39,166 nucleotides of DNA from the NCBI RefSeq assembly GCF_002102395.1, contig NZ_LQPZ01000035.1, positions 1 through 39,166 of the forward strand. The letters run 5' to 3'. Positions 9,330 through 17,310 of the stretch are shown one piece after another (the stretch's first letter is position 1; every line of letters starts with the position of its first letter). Below the pieces are notes generated by a model. That model had not been told where the DNA came from, searched no databases, and saw only the letters and a program-made list of their open reading frames with translations. Origin of the DNA: Mycolicibacillus trivialis (lineage in GTDB: Bacteria; Actinomycetota; Actinomycetes; Mycobacteriales; Mycobacteriaceae). A program made the translations under genes and the position numbers.

Positions 9330-9953
9330 GTGGCGAAGACCGTGGTGGCCGAGGTCTCGGAGACCACCGAAGGCCGCGCCGACCCGTTCCGGCAGCGGCT
9401 GCTCGACGGCCTGGCCGCCTCGCTCGCCGAGCGCGGCTACCGGGCAACGACGGTCGCCGACATCGTCCGCTCGGCACGCACCTCCAAACGCACCTTCTAC
9501 GACCGGTTCGCCGGTAAGGACGAGTGTTTCGTGGAGCTGCTGCTCGCCGATGAGGAGCAGCTGCGGGAGCGCATCCGGTCGGCGGTCGACCCGGCCGGCG
9601 ACTGGCGGGACCAAGTCGAGTCGGCAGTGGCCGCCTACGTGACCCATATCGGGGAACGCCCGGCGGTCACGTTGAGCTGGATCCGGGAGCTACCGTCGCT
9701 GGGCGCGGCCGCCCGCCCGGTACAGCGCCGCGGGCTACACCTGCTGGCGGAGCTGCTGGTCGAGTTGAGCGGCAGCGCGGGGTTCCGGCGCGCCGGGCTG
9801 CCGCCGCTGACCCCGGCGTTGGCGGTGATCCTGCTCGGCGGGATCCGGGAGCTGACCGCACTCACCGTCGAGGACGGCCGCGACGCCCACGAGATCATCG
9901 GCCCTGCGGTCGCCGCCGCGACCGCGTTGCTGGGCTCGCGCTCGCCCGGGTGA
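9330..9953 (+). CDS. TetR-family regulator divergent from cyp138 (Rv0135c-like)
   Basis: A 207-residue TetR regulator with helix-turn-helix VADIVRSARTSKRTFYDRFAGKDE and a preceding first helix DGLAASLAERGYRATT. GTG 9330 is favoured because GGGGAG lies just before it. ATG 9303, in frame and two bases after operator 2, is an alternative leaderless start that would add nine residues. It is divergent from cyp138, with two GGTAC-N6-GTACC operators in between, so it most likely represses both itself and cyp138. Ligand unknown, presumably the P450 substrate or product. Confidence 0.85.
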   Translation: MAKTVVAEVSETTEGRADPFRQRLLDGLAASLAERGYRATTVADIVRSARTSKRTFYDRFAGKDECFVELLLADEEQLRERIRSAVDPAGDWRDQVESAVAAYVTHIGERPAVTLSWIRELPSLGAAARPVQRRGLHLLAELLVELSGSAGFRRAGLPPLTPALAVILLGGIRELTALTVEDGRDAHEIIGPAVAAATALLGSRSPG

Positions 9954-9990
9954 TCTTGCCGGATTGCCCGCTCCCCCACTCGGCCGCGCC

Positions 9991-9996
9991 TAGGCT
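9991..9996 (+). promoter_or_regulatory. -10 hexamer TAGGCT for the Mop-like gene
   Basis: TAGGCT fits TANNNT and lies 32 nt before ATG 10029, with AAAGGG between as ribosome-binding site. Confidence 0.4.
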
Positions 9997-10028
9997 GGGC
10001 GGAACGTGAGGTGCGACCGGAAAGGGAC

Positions 10029-10244
10029 ATGATGCGACTCTCCACCCGAAACCAGTTGGCGGGCACCATCGCTGAAGTGGATATCGGCGCGGTGATGGCC
10101 ACAGTGAAGGTCCGCCTGGCCGGCGGTGACCAGGTCATCACCTCCTCGATCACCAAGGAGGCGGCGGAGAATCTGGGGCTTGAGGTCGGCCAGGACGCGA
10201 CCGTCTTCATCAAATCCACCGAGGTGACGATCGGCGTCGCGTAG
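10029..10244 (+). CDS. Mop/TOBE-domain molybdate-binding protein
   Basis: A 71-residue single Mop (TOBE) domain. RLSTRNQLAGTIAEVDIGAVMATVKVRL is the signature opening of molbindins, and SSITKEAAENLGLEVGQDATVFIKSTEVTIG the matching second half, so the domain is complete. Such stand-alone domains oligomerise and bind molybdate or tungstate in the cytoplasm for storage or sensing. ATG 10029 and ATG 10032 are adjacent and equivalent; the first follows AAAGGG by five bases. No molybdate transporter or cofactor gene is nearby. Convergent with the LLM gene, 21 nt apart. Confidence 0.85.
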   Translation: MMRLSTRNQLAGTIAEVDIGAVMATVKVRLAGGDQVITSSITKEAAENLGLEVGQDATVFIKSTEVTIGVA

Positions 10245-10265
10245 TTCTCGTCGGCCCGGTCGTCC

Positions 10266-11327
10266 TCACCCGCCCGGTTCGACCGCACGCACCAGTTCGA
10301 TGGCCCGGCCCAGGGTTTCGAGTTTCGCCTCGAGGGTGTCGCCGGCCGGGTACAGCCGGACGGTGTTCACCCCGGCGTCGCGCCACACCCTCAACCGGTC
10401 TCGCACCATCTCCTCGGTCCCGATCAGCGTGGTGGCCAGCACCATCTCGTCGGTGACCAGGGCGGTGGCCCCGTCGCGATCGCCGGCCTGCCAGCGCTGC
10501 CTGATCTCGGCGGCCACCGTGGTCCAGCCCTGCCTGCTGTAGGCGCGGTTGTAGAAGTTGGTGTTGACCGTGCCCATACCGCCGAGGCTGAAGGCCAGTT
10601 CGCCCTTGCGCGCGTCGACCAGCCGCTTCAGCGTCTCCTCGTCGGCGGCGAAGGCGACCTCAGCACCCTGACAGATGTCGAGGTCGGCGCGGGTGCGCCC
10701 GGAGTGCTCCAACCCCTCGTCGAGGTGGGCGAAGTAGGCGTGCACCGCCCCCTCCGGCACGAAACTGGTCCCCAGCCAGCCGTCGGCGACCTCGCCGGTG
10801 AGCCGCAGCATCGCCGGCGACATCGCGGCCAGATACAGCGGGATCGGATGCCGTGGCCGGGTGGACAGCCGCATCGCCGCACCCTCCCCGCCGGGCCTGG
10901 GCAGGGTGTAGCGGACCCCGGAGTAGGTGATCTTCTCCCCGGCGAACGCCTGACCGATGATGTCGATGTTCTCCCTGAGCCGGGTCAGCGGCTTCGCGAA
11001 CGCTTCGCCGTGCAGCCCTTCGATCACCCTCGGCCCGGAGGCACCCAACCCGAGCACGAACCGGCCGTCCGAGAGGTTGGACAGGGTGATCGCGGCCTGC
11101 GCGACCGCCACCGGCGAGCGGGTGCCGATCTGGATCACCCCGGATCCCAGCAGCAACCGGTCGGTGCGCGCCGCCAGATAGCCCAGGGCGGACGGGGCGT
11201 CCGATCCCCACGCTTCGGCGACGAAACACAGGTCCAGCCCGAGCCTTTCGGCTTCCACGACGAATTCGACGACCTGTGCCGGATCGTCTCCGAAGCCGGA
11301 TGCTTCGACGGTGGTGGCGGTGCGCAT
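10266..11327 (-). CDS. LLM-class F420/FMN-dependent oxidoreductase
   Basis: A 353-residue luciferase-like monooxygenase-fold protein. Typical elements are the N-terminal strand with AERLGLDLCFVAEAWG, the LLLGSGVIQIGTRSPVAVAQ segment, LSDGRFVLGLGASGP and PIPLYLAAMSPAMLRLTGEVADGWL. In mycobacteria such proteins usually use coenzyme F420. It is the last gene of the minus-strand set from 14104; its ATG overlaps the SRPBCC stop by one base (TGATG), showing translational coupling. A role in processing the product of the upstream desaturase system is possible but unproven. Confidence 0.85.
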   Translation of the reverse strand: MRTATTVEASGFGDDPAQVVEFVVEAERLGLDLCFVAEAWGSDAPSALGYLAARTDRLLLGSGVIQIGTRSPVAVAQAAITLSNLSDGRFVLGLGASGPRVIEGLHGEAFAKPLTRLRENIDIIGQAFAGEKITYSGVRYTLPRPGGEGAAMRLSTRPRHPIPLYLAAMSPAMLRLTGEVADGWLGTSFVPEGAVHAYFAHLDEGLEHSGRTRADLDICQGAEVAFAADEETLKRLVDARKGELAFSLGGMGTVNTNFYNRAYSRQGWTTVAAEIRQRWQAGDRDGATALVTDEMVLATTLIGTEEMVRDRLRVWRDAGVNTVRLYPAGDTLEAKLETLGRAIELVRAVEPGG

Positions 11328-11842
11328 CAGTGCGGGCCGGCTTCGGCGAGGCGTTTGATGCCGGCGAGGGTGTCGGTCATGGCGGTCTCGAATTCGCGCA
11401 GCCGGACGAAGACGATCTTCTGTTCCTTGTCCGGCATGGCTTCGATCGCCATCGACAGCCCGGACGGGCCCGGGCCGAGCTGGGCCGTGTAGGACAACGT
11501 GGTCGTCGGGCCGTCCGGCTCGAGGGCGAACCGCCAGACCGCGGCCGGGTCGGCGGGATCGCCGACCGCCCAGCCGAACTCACTCGGCTCGGTGCAGGCG
11601 ATGACCCGTGCGGGCGCGCTCCACTCCCCGATGGCGGGGTTGTGGTTGTGGCCGACGAAGGTGGCGCCGAGCTCGGGGCCGCTGCTGGCGCCGGTCCATT
11701 CCACCGACTGCAGTTCGGTACTGAGCGTGGGCATCACCGCGATGTCGGTGACGACGCGCCACACCGCCTCCGGGGGCGCATCGATCCCGATGGTCACCGT
11801 GACGGTGGGGCTGTCGGCATAACGGGCACCGGTCCACTCCAT
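11327..11842 (-). CDS. SRPBCC-family protein
   Basis: A 171-residue helix-grip protein. IGIDAPPEAVWRVVTDIAVMPTLSTELQSVEW is the characteristic SRPBCC start, with FVGHNHNPAIGEWSAPARVIACTEPSEFGW in the middle and a long C-terminal helix. Such proteins bind hydrophobic ligands such as polyketides or lipids. ATG 11842 was chosen because the SRPBCC fold begins directly after it; the open frame runs on upstream only as an antisense reading of the desaturase. It is 41 nt downstream of the desaturase and overlaps the LLM gene start. Confidence 0.8.
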   Translation of the reverse strand: MEWTGARYADSPTVTVTIGIDAPPEAVWRVVTDIAVMPTLSTELQSVEWTGASSGPELGATFVGHNHNPAIGEWSAPARVIACTEPSEFGWAVGDPADPAAVWRFALEPDGPTTTLSYTAQLGPGPSGLSMAIEAMPDKEQKIVFVRLREFETAMTDTLAGIKRLAEAGPH

Positions 11843-11883
11843 GGGCTCATTGTGGCCCACGGAGCGGACCGGTGTCGTCCGCC

Positions 11884-12990
11884 TCAGGCGGCAGCCGCGC
11901 CCTGCTCGACGGACGCCGCGGCCCGGTCGTCGCGAGAAGGCAAGGCCAGCTTCACGATCTTGCGCACCACGGTGCCGAACTGCTTGTGCAGCGGACCGGT
12001 GTTGTACGGGATGCCGTAGCGGCGGCAGATCTCGCGGACCTGCGGGGCGATCTCGGCGTAGCGGTGCGCGGGCAGGTCCGGGAAGAGGTGGTGTTCGACC
12101 TGGAAGGACAGGTTGCCCGACAGCAGATGGAACAGTTTGCCGCCGGTCAGGTTCGCCGAGCCGAGGATCTGCCGGAAGTACCACATGCCGCGGGACTCGT
12201 TGCGGGTCTCCTGGATGCTGAATTCCTGGGTGCCTTCGGGGAAGTGACCGCAGAAGATGATCGTGTAGGCCCAGACGTTGCGCATCAGGTTGGCGGTGAG
12301 GTTGCCGGCGAAGACCCACGGCGCGAACGGGCCGGCCAGCAGCGGGAAGGCGACGTAGTCCTTGAGGGTTTGGCGGCGGACCTTCTGCCACGTCTCGCGC
12401 AGCATCTCCCGCTTGTCGGTGAAACCGATCTCTCCGGCGCGAATCCGCTCGAATTCGAGCTCGTGGACGGCCACGCCGTACTGGAAGAGCACCATCAGCA
12501 GGAACGCGTACAGCGGATTGCCCAGGTAGTAGGGCTGCCACGGCTGGTCGGGGCTCATCCGCAGGATGCCGTAGCCGATGTCGCGGTCCATCCCGACGAT
12601 GTTGGTGTAGGTGTGGTGCATGTAGTTGTGGCTGTGCCGCCACTGGTCGGCCGGGCAGGCGGTGTCCCACTCGAAGTCGCGGCCGGCCAGCGCCGGGTCA
12701 CGCATCCAGTCGTACTGGCCGTGCATGACGTTGTGGCCGATCTCCATGTTGTCGATGATCTTGGCCAGCCCCAACATGGTGGTCCCGGCCAGCCACGCCG
12801 GCGGCAGGATTCCGGCGAACAGCAGCGCCCGGCCGCCGACCTCCAGCGCACGCTGCGTCTTGACGACCCGGCGGATGTAGTCGGCGTCGCGCTTGCCGAG
12901 GTCGGCCAGCACGCTTTCCCGGATCGCGTCGAGCTCCTTGCCGAACGCGTCGGCCTGCTCGGGGGTGAGGGTGATCTTCTGAGTGCTCAT
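11884..12990 (-). CDS. Membrane fatty acid desaturase, DesA3-like
   Basis: A 368-residue membrane-bound acyl desaturase. Three histidine boxes that bind the di-iron centre are present: HNVMH (86-90), HSHNYMHH (119-126) and QVEHH (297-301). Hydrophobic stretches between and after them form the transmembrane hairpins. The layout, including the ALEVGGR and IGHNVMHGQYDWM region, closely resembles DesA3 (Rv3229c), a delta-9 stearoyl-CoA desaturase, though this protein is shorter at the C terminus. A strong GAGGAG precedes ATG 12990. It lies 31 nt after a ferredoxin reductase gene that should supply electrons, and both face a FabR/DesT-like repressor. Regiospecificity cannot be read from sequence. 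Confidence 0.92.
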   Translation of the reverse strand: MSTQKITLTPEQADAFGKELDAIRESVLADLGKRDADYIRRVVKTQRALEVGGRALLFAGILPPAWLAGTTMLGLAKIIDNMEIGHNVMHGQYDWMRDPALAGRDFEWDTACPADQWRHSHNYMHHTYTNIVGMDRDIGYGILRMSPDQPWQPYYLGNPLYAFLLMVLFQYGVAVHELEFERIRAGEIGFTDKREMLRETWQKVRRQTLKDYVAFPLLAGPFAPWVFAGNLTANLMRNVWAYTIIFCGHFPEGTQEFSIQETRNESRGMWYFRQILGSANLTGGKLFHLLSGNLSFQVEHHLFPDLPAHRYAEIAPQVREICRRYGIPYNTGPLHKQFGTVVRKIVKLALPSRDDRAAASVEQGAAAA

Positions 12991-13021
12991 CGTGGTTCTC
13001 CTCGGTGGGTGGCAGTGCGGG

Positions 13022-14104
13022 TCACAGGTCGATCTGGACGTCGCCGACGGGGACGCTCACGCAGATCTGGATGTTCTCGGCGTCGGCGCTGGAGACCGCG
13101 CCGGTGGTCAGGTTCATCACCACGCCGCTGGTCTTGCGGCAGGTGCAGGTGTGGCAGATGCCCATCCGGCAGCCGTGCCGGGGGCTCAACCCGGCGGCCT
13201 CCGCCTGATCGAGCAGGTTGCGGCCGTCGTCGACGATCCCGACGTCGCTGGCGGTGAAGGACACCCGCCCGCCGGACGGCTCGGTCGGCATCACGAACTC
13301 CGGCGGGGTGAAGCTCTCGGAGTACACCGTGGCGCAGTGCGCGCGCACCGCGTCGGCCAGCGCGGACGGGCCGCAGACGTAGACGACCGGGTCGTCGTCG
13401 TGCTCGCCGCGGGCGGCGGCGAGGTGGTCGGGTCCGAAGTGGCCGGCGACGTCGCCGGCGCCGGACCGGGTGTAGCCGTAGAGCACCCGGACGCCCGGCA
13501 TCGCGGCCAGCTCGTCGCGGTAGCAGGCGTCGGCGGCGTTGCGCACGTAGTGCAGCAGGGTGACGGTGCCGTCGAAGCCCTCCGCGTGCAGGGTGCGCAG
13601 CATGGCCATCACCGGGGTGATGCCGCTGCCGCCGGCGACGAACAGCAGGTTGCGCGGCCGTGCGGCGGGCAGCACGAACTCACCGGCCGCCCCGTCGAGA
13701 CCGACCACCATGCCGGCCCGGGCGTGCTCGTAGAGATGCGTGGAGACCAGCCCGCCGTCGTGGCGACCGATGGTCAGCTCCAGCTCGCCGGCGCCCTCGG
13801 CGTTGGCCGGCGAGTAGCAGCGGGTATGGCGACGCCCGTCGATCTCGACGGTGAGGTTGACGTGCTGGCCGGCCCGCAGCGACTGCCGTTCGGTGAACGC
13901 GGCGTTGGGGGCGAGGGTCAACGTGACGCTGCGCGGCGTGGTGCGGCGCACCGCGACGACCTTGGCGCGGGCGTCGCCGAGCACCAGGGTCGGGTCGAGG
14001 AGCTCGGTGTAGCGGTCCACGCCGTGCGGCCCGGTGAGGACGCCGAGCAGCCGCGATCCGCGTAGCCGCTCCCCGAGCGAGGAAGTCAAAGTTTGAGTGA
14101 ACAT
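13022..14104 (-). CDS. Ferredoxin reductase with 2Fe-2S domain (desaturase electron donor)
   Basis: A 360-residue three-domain oxidoreductase: FAD-binding segment (RCYSPANAEG), NAD(P)-binding segment (LLFVAGGSGITPVMAMLRTL and YVCGPSALADAV), and a C-terminal plant-type 2Fe-2S domain with CRMGICHTC plus a final cysteine in NIQICVS. This is the layout of Rv3230c, the partner of DesA3. ATG 14104 lies inside an imperfect palindrome (14096-14113); the minus-strand CACAGT about 6 nt before the ATG with TTGACG 18 nt further upstream could give a leaderless transcript. First gene of the desaturase set 14104-10266. Confidence 0.9.
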   Translation of the reverse strand: MFTQTLTSSLGERLRGSRLLGVLTGPHGVDRYTELLDPTLVLGDARAKVVAVRRTTPRSVTLTLAPNAAFTERQSLRAGQHVNLTVEIDGRRHTRCYSPANAEGAGELELTIGRHDGGLVSTHLYEHARAGMVVGLDGAAGEFVLPAARPRNLLFVAGGSGITPVMAMLRTLHAEGFDGTVTLLHYVRNAADACYRDELAAMPGVRVLYGYTRSGAGDVAGHFGPDHLAAARGEHDDDPVVYVCGPSALADAVRAHCATVYSESFTPPEFVMPTEPSGGRVSFTASDVGIVDDGRNLLDQAEAAGLSPRHGCRMGICHTCTCRKTSGVVMNLTTGAVSSADAENIQICVSVPVGDVQIDL

Positions 14105-14113
14105 ATGTACACT
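14096..14113. promoter_or_regulatory. FabR/DesT-like operator over the reductase start codon
   Basis: AGTGAACATATGTACACT is an 18-base palindrome with a single mismatched pair. It covers the ATG of the ferredoxin reductase (14102-14104) and shares the half-site GTGAAC with the palindrome at 14166-14180. Its length and general look resemble FabR/DesT sites of Gammaproteobacteria, fitting the FabR/DesT-like regulator encoded alongside. Confidence 0.6.
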
Positions 14114-14161
14114 GTGATTTGCATACCGCCAGGTCGTCAAGGCATTAACCCATGGTTGTGC

Positions 14162-14167
14162 TAGAGT
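14162..14167 (+). promoter_or_regulatory. -10 hexamer TAGAGT for a leaderless TetR transcript
   Basis: TAGAGT fits TANNNT and ends 7 nt before GTG 14175, the spacing expected if transcription starts at the GTG. It overlaps the palindrome at 14166-14180. Confidence 0.5.
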
Positions 14168-14180
14168 TCACACAGTGAAC
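14166..14180. promoter_or_regulatory. Operator GTTCAC-ACA-GTGAAC on the TetR start codon
   Basis: Perfect 6-3-6 inverted repeat spanning the -10 end and the GTG start (14175-14177) of the TetR gene. The half-site GTGAAC recurs in the palindrome at 14096-14113, so the same regulator probably binds both and controls both divergent transcripts. Confidence 0.6.
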
Positions 14181-14837
14181 AGTCGAGCTCCTGGATCACG
14201 TTCCTCGCGCCCGCCGCGGGAATCCCGCTCCCGCGAGGAGCGCAAGGAGGCCACCCGGAAGGCGATCGTGGCGGCCGCGCTGAAACTTCTCGAGGACCGC
14301 AGCTTCAGCGCGCTGAGCCTGCGCGAGGTCACCCGCGAGGTGGGCATCGTGCCGGCCGCGTTCTACCGTCACTTCCAGTCGATGGAAGCGCTCGGGTTGG
14401 CCCTGATCGACGAATCCTTCCGCGCGCTGCGCGACATGCTCCGTGAGGCACGGACCGACAAGGTCGACCCCAACCGGGTCATCGAGTCCTCGGTGGACGC
14501 GCTGGTCGAGAACGTCGCCGCCCAGCGCGAGCACTGGCGGTTCATCAGCCGGGAGCGCAACAGCGGGGTGACCGTGCTGCGCTACGCGATCCGCAGCGAG
14601 ATCCGGCTGATCACCTCCGAGTTGGCCACCGACCTGGCCCGGTTCACCGGCCTGAACGAGTGGAGCACCGAGGACCTCAACGTGTTGGCCACCCTGTTCG
14701 TCAACTCGATGATCTTCATCGCGGAGTCGATCGAGGACATCCAGAATCCCGAGGCGCTCGAAGAGATCCGCCGCACCGCGGTCAAGCAGATCCGGATGGT
14801 GACCGTCGGCATGGGCGGCTGGCGCAGTACCGGCTGA
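14175..14837 (+). CDS. FabR/DesT-like TetR repressor of unsaturated fatty acid synthesis
   Basis: A 220-residue TetR regulator whose DNA-binding domain is strikingly FabR/DesT-like: TRKAIVAAALKLLEDRSFSALSLREVTREVG, then IVPAAFYRHFQSMEALGLALIDESFRALRDMLREA. FabR and DesT sense the saturated/unsaturated acyl-CoA balance and repress fatty acid desaturation genes; this gene lies divergent from a desaturase and its reductase, the same arrangement as desT-desCB of Pseudomonas. GTG 14175 follows TAGAGT by 7 nt and sits in a palindrome, so a leaderless, autoregulated transcript is likely. Function is inferred by homology and context. Confidence 0.85.
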   Translation: MNSRAPGSRSSRPPRESRSREERKEATRKAIVAAALKLLEDRSFSALSLREVTREVGIVPAAFYRHFQSMEALGLALIDESFRALRDMLREARTDKVDPNRVIESSVDALVENVAAQREHWRFISRERNSGVTVLRYAIRSEIRLITSELATDLARFTGLNEWSTEDLNVLATLFVNSMIFIAESIEDIQNPEALEEIRRTAVKQIRMVTVGMGGWRSTG

Positions 14838-14896
14838 AGACCCCGCTCGGCACCGGCCGGTCACCTAGGCTCGGGACAATCCACCCCGAGGAGCCC

Positions 14897-15922
14897 ATGC
14901 GATCGGTCGTCATCGACACCCCCGGCGCCGTACGGGTCACCGACCGTCCCGATCCGGTGCTGCCCGGGCCCGACGGCGCGATCGTCGCGGTGCGGGCCGC
15001 CGCGATCTGCGGATCGGACCTGCACTTCTACGAAGGGGACTATCCGCTGCCGGAACCCGTTCCGCTCGGCCATGAGGTGGTGGGCACCGTCGTCGAGGTC
15101 GGCACCGGAGTGCGCACCGTCGCCCCGGGCGACTCGGTGTTGGTGTCGTCGGTGGCCGGCTGCGGCAGCTGCGCGGGCTGCGCCACCGGCGACCCGGTGA
15201 CCTGTGTGACCGGTCCTCAGGTCTTCGGCTCCGGAGCGCTGGGCGGTGGGCAATCCGAGCTGCTGGCGGTGCCCGCCGCGGACTTTCAGCTGCTCGCCAT
15301 CCCCGACGGTTTCACCGACGAGGACGCGTTGCTGCTCACCGACAACCTGGCCACGGGGTGGGCGGCCGCCCGGCGCGCCGATATCCCGCCGGGTGGCACC
15401 GTGGCGGTGTTCGGGCTGGGCGCGGTCGGGTTGTGCGCGGTGCGCAGTGCCATCGCACAGGGCGCGGGCACCGTACTGGCGATCGACCCGGTGGCCGGGC
15501 GCCGAGACCGGGCCGCCCTCAGCGGCGCGACGCCGGTGTCCGGGCCGGCGGTGACCGCGGTGCTCGAAGCCACGGACGGTCGTGGCGCCGCCGCCGTCAT
15601 CGATGCGGTGGGCAACGACACCACCCTGACCGAGTCGCTGGCCTGCGTGCGGCCCGGAGGCACGGTGTCGGTGGTCGGCGTGCACGATCTGCAGCCGTTC
15701 CCGTTCCCCGCCCTGATGGCACTGGTGCGCAGCACCACTCTGCGGATGACCACCGCACCGATTCAGCGCACCTGGCCCGAGCTGGTACCACTGATCCAGG
15801 CCGGGCGTCTGGACACCGGTGGCATCTTCACCGACACCATGCCGCTGGCCGACGCCGCCGACGCGTACTCGATGTTCGCCGCCCGCAGCCCGGAGTGCCT
15901 GAAGGTGGTGCTGCGAACCTGA
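14897..15922 (+). CDS. Zinc-dependent alcohol dehydrogenase, MDR family
   Basis: A 341-residue medium-chain dehydrogenase. Catalytic-zinc ligands C38 (in AAICGSDLH) and H59-E60 (PLGHE) and the four structural-zinc cysteines 89, 92, 95 and 103 are all present, as is the nucleotide-binding VFGLGAVGLCAV. It oxidises alcohols or polyols with NAD(P); the specific substrate is not evident. ATG 14897 has GAGGAG 5 nt upstream. It follows the FabR-like TetR gene by 59 nt on the same strand and might share its transcript, though an own promoter cannot be excluded. Convergent with the SDR at 16059, with a large inverted repeat between. Confidence 0.92.
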   Translation: MRSVVIDTPGAVRVTDRPDPVLPGPDGAIVAVRAAAICGSDLHFYEGDYPLPEPVPLGHEVVGTVVEVGTGVRTVAPGDSVLVSSVAGCGSCAGCATGDPVTCVTGPQVFGSGALGGGQSELLAVPAADFQLLAIPDGFTDEDALLLTDNLATGWAAARRADIPPGGTVAVFGLGAVGLCAVRSAIAQGAGTVLAIDPVAGRRDRAALSGATPVSGPAVTAVLEATDGRGAAAVIDAVGNDTTLTESLACVRPGGTVSVVGVHDLQPFPFPALMALVRSTTLRMTTAPIQRTWPELVPLIQAGRLDTGGIFTDTMPLADAADAYSMFAARSPECLKVVLRT

Positions 15923-15938
15923 GCCCCGCCCCGAGGTC

Positions 15939-15999
15939 CGCGAGGTTGAAGCTGTGCAGCGAAAGTTCGAGTAGCCGTCTGCACCGATTCAATCTCGCG
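15939..15999. repeat. Long imperfect inverted repeat between convergent genes
   Basis: Arms at 15939-15959 and 15979-15999 are 21 nt each and match at 18 positions, around a 19-nt loop (15960-15978) that itself holds the small palindrome CGAA-AG-TTCG. It starts 16 nt after the stop of the alcohol dehydrogenase and ends 59 nt before the stop of the SDR, so both transcripts would form the hairpin. There is no T tract. It could be a bidirectional terminator or a dispersed intergenic repeat. No protein was recognised in 15923-16058. Confidence 0.6.
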
Positions 16000-16058
16000 G
16001 TCGTGGCGGGGCAGGGGGCGGGCGCAGTCGGCGGGGGTCACCGCCACCGCGCTGGAGT

Positions 16059-16811
16059 TCAGAGGCTAAGCGGGTAGCCGCCGCTGACCCGCAGGGTCTC
16101 GCCGGTGACGAACGAGGAGTCTTCGGAGCACAGGTACAGCAGCGCGGCGACGACGTCGCCGGTGGTGCCCAGCCGGTGCACCAGCTGGCGCTCCGCCACG
16201 ATGTGCTCCACCAACGAGCTCGGCAGGTTCTCCCGTGCGTTGGCGGTGTCGGTCAGGCCCGGAGCGATCGCGTTGACCCGGATGCCGTCGGCGGCCAGCT
16301 CGGTGGCGAACGCGACGGTCAACCCGCGCACCGCCAGCTTGGACACTCCGTACGGGGTGACGTTGAGATAGCCGGCCACCGACGACAGGTTGACCACCAC
16401 CCCGCCGCCGCGGGCACGCATCGGATCGCGGCAGGCCAGCGTGCAGTTGACGACGCCGATCACGTTCACGTCGAACAGAGTGCGGATGTCGGCGCGGGAC
16501 AGCACGCCGAACGGCTGGTTGTAGCGCATCAGGTGCAGTCCGGCGTTGTTGACCAGGATGTCCACCCCGCCGAACCGCTCCACCGTTGCGGCGACCGCGG
16601 CGTCGACCTGGTCTTCGTCGGCGACGTCGCAGGTCACCGCCCAGACGCGGCCACCGTCGTCGTTCAGTTCGTTCGCAGTGCGCTGGGCGGCCGCGCCGTC
16701 GATGTCGGCGATGGCGACGGCGGCGCCCTCGTCGGTGAGCGCTCGGGCGAAGTCCCGGCCGAGACCTGCCGCACCACCGGTGACCAACGCGGTCTTGCCG
16801 TGGAAGCGCAT
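16059..16811 (-). CDS. Short-chain dehydrogenase/reductase (classical SDR)
   Basis: A 250-residue classical SDR. TGGAAGLG (cofactor), NNAG (residues near 85), the catalytic serine in NLSSVAG and YGVSK (Tyr-Lys pair) are intact, as is the terminal family motif TGETLRVSGGYPL. ATG 16811 was chosen because MRFHGKTALVTGG is the normal N terminus. It starts 4 nt after the SnoaL-like gene stop and is the last gene of a seven-gene operon (21661-16059). It probably oxidises or reduces an alcohol/ketone intermediate of that pathway; the substrate is unknown. Confidence 0.9.
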   Translation of the reverse strand: MRFHGKTALVTGGAAGLGRDFARALTDEGAAVAIADIDGAAAQRTANELNDDGGRVWAVTCDVADEDQVDAAVAATVERFGGVDILVNNAGLHLMRYNQPFGVLSRADIRTLFDVNVIGVVNCTLACRDPMRARGGGVVVNLSSVAGYLNVTPYGVSKLAVRGLTVAFATELAADGIRVNAIAPGLTDTANARENLPSSLVEHIVAERQLVHRLGTTGDVVAALLYLCSEDSSFVTGETLRVSGGYPLSL

Positions 16812-16815
16812 CACG

Positions 16816-17310
16816 TCATCGACCCGCCGCGCGCACCAGCAGCGACCGTGCCCTGTCTCCGCCGTCGAGAACCTGCGCGATCCGCGACCGGATCCGCCAA
16901 CCGGTCTCACCGCGGATCAGCTCGAAGTGGTTGACGGTCGCGCGCAGCAGCACATACCCGTCACCCTCGGCACGGCGCAGACAGAGCAGCGACTGGCAGA
17001 CCGCCTCGGCCGTGTCGCCGCTGACCCGGATGACGGCCGGCCCGAGGAAATGGGCGCTGACCCGGGCGATCAACCTCCGGTGCGGGTCGGAGTCCACCAT
17101 GGCGCGGATTTCGCCGTGGCCGCACATCTGTCGGTCCTCGACGGTGTAGCTGCCGCCGTCGGTCCACAGCCGAGCGGTGGCGTCGGCCTCACCGGCGTCG
17201 ACCAGCGGGCCGTAGGAGGCAATCAGATCGGCGATCGCGCGCTCGTCTTCCACCGTCCGCAAGCGCTGCTCGAGTTCGTCGAGTCGTTGGCGCAGTTCGG
17301 ATTCGGTCAC
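16816..17310 (-). CDS. SnoaL-like/NTF2-like protein
   Basis: A 164-residue protein whose N terminus is a charged coiled helix (RQRLDELEQRLRTVEDERAIADLIASYG) leading into the SnoaL-like core (ARLWTDGGSYTVEDRQMCGHGEIRAMV), the architecture of many actinobacterial hydroxysteroid or aromatic-pathway accessory proteins. GTG 17310 overlaps the upstream LLM stop by four bases (GTGA), so the two are translationally coupled. Member of the seven-gene operon. Activity unknown; dehydratase, isomerase or ligand binding are the usual roles. Confidence 0.8.
   Translation of the reverse strand: MTESELRQRLDELEQRLRTVEDERAIADLIASYGPLVDAGEADATARLWTDGGSYTVEDRQMCGHGEIRAMVDSDPHRRLIARVSAHFLGPAVIRVSGDTAEAVCQSLLCLRRAEGDGYVLLRATVNHFELIRGETGWRIRSRIAQVLDGGDRARSLLVRAAGR

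Noticed and set aside
15763..16047. Minus-strand frame of 94 codons over the inverted repeat
   Set aside because: Lies mostly antisense to the alcohol dehydrogenase, with no ribosome-binding site or family resemblance.
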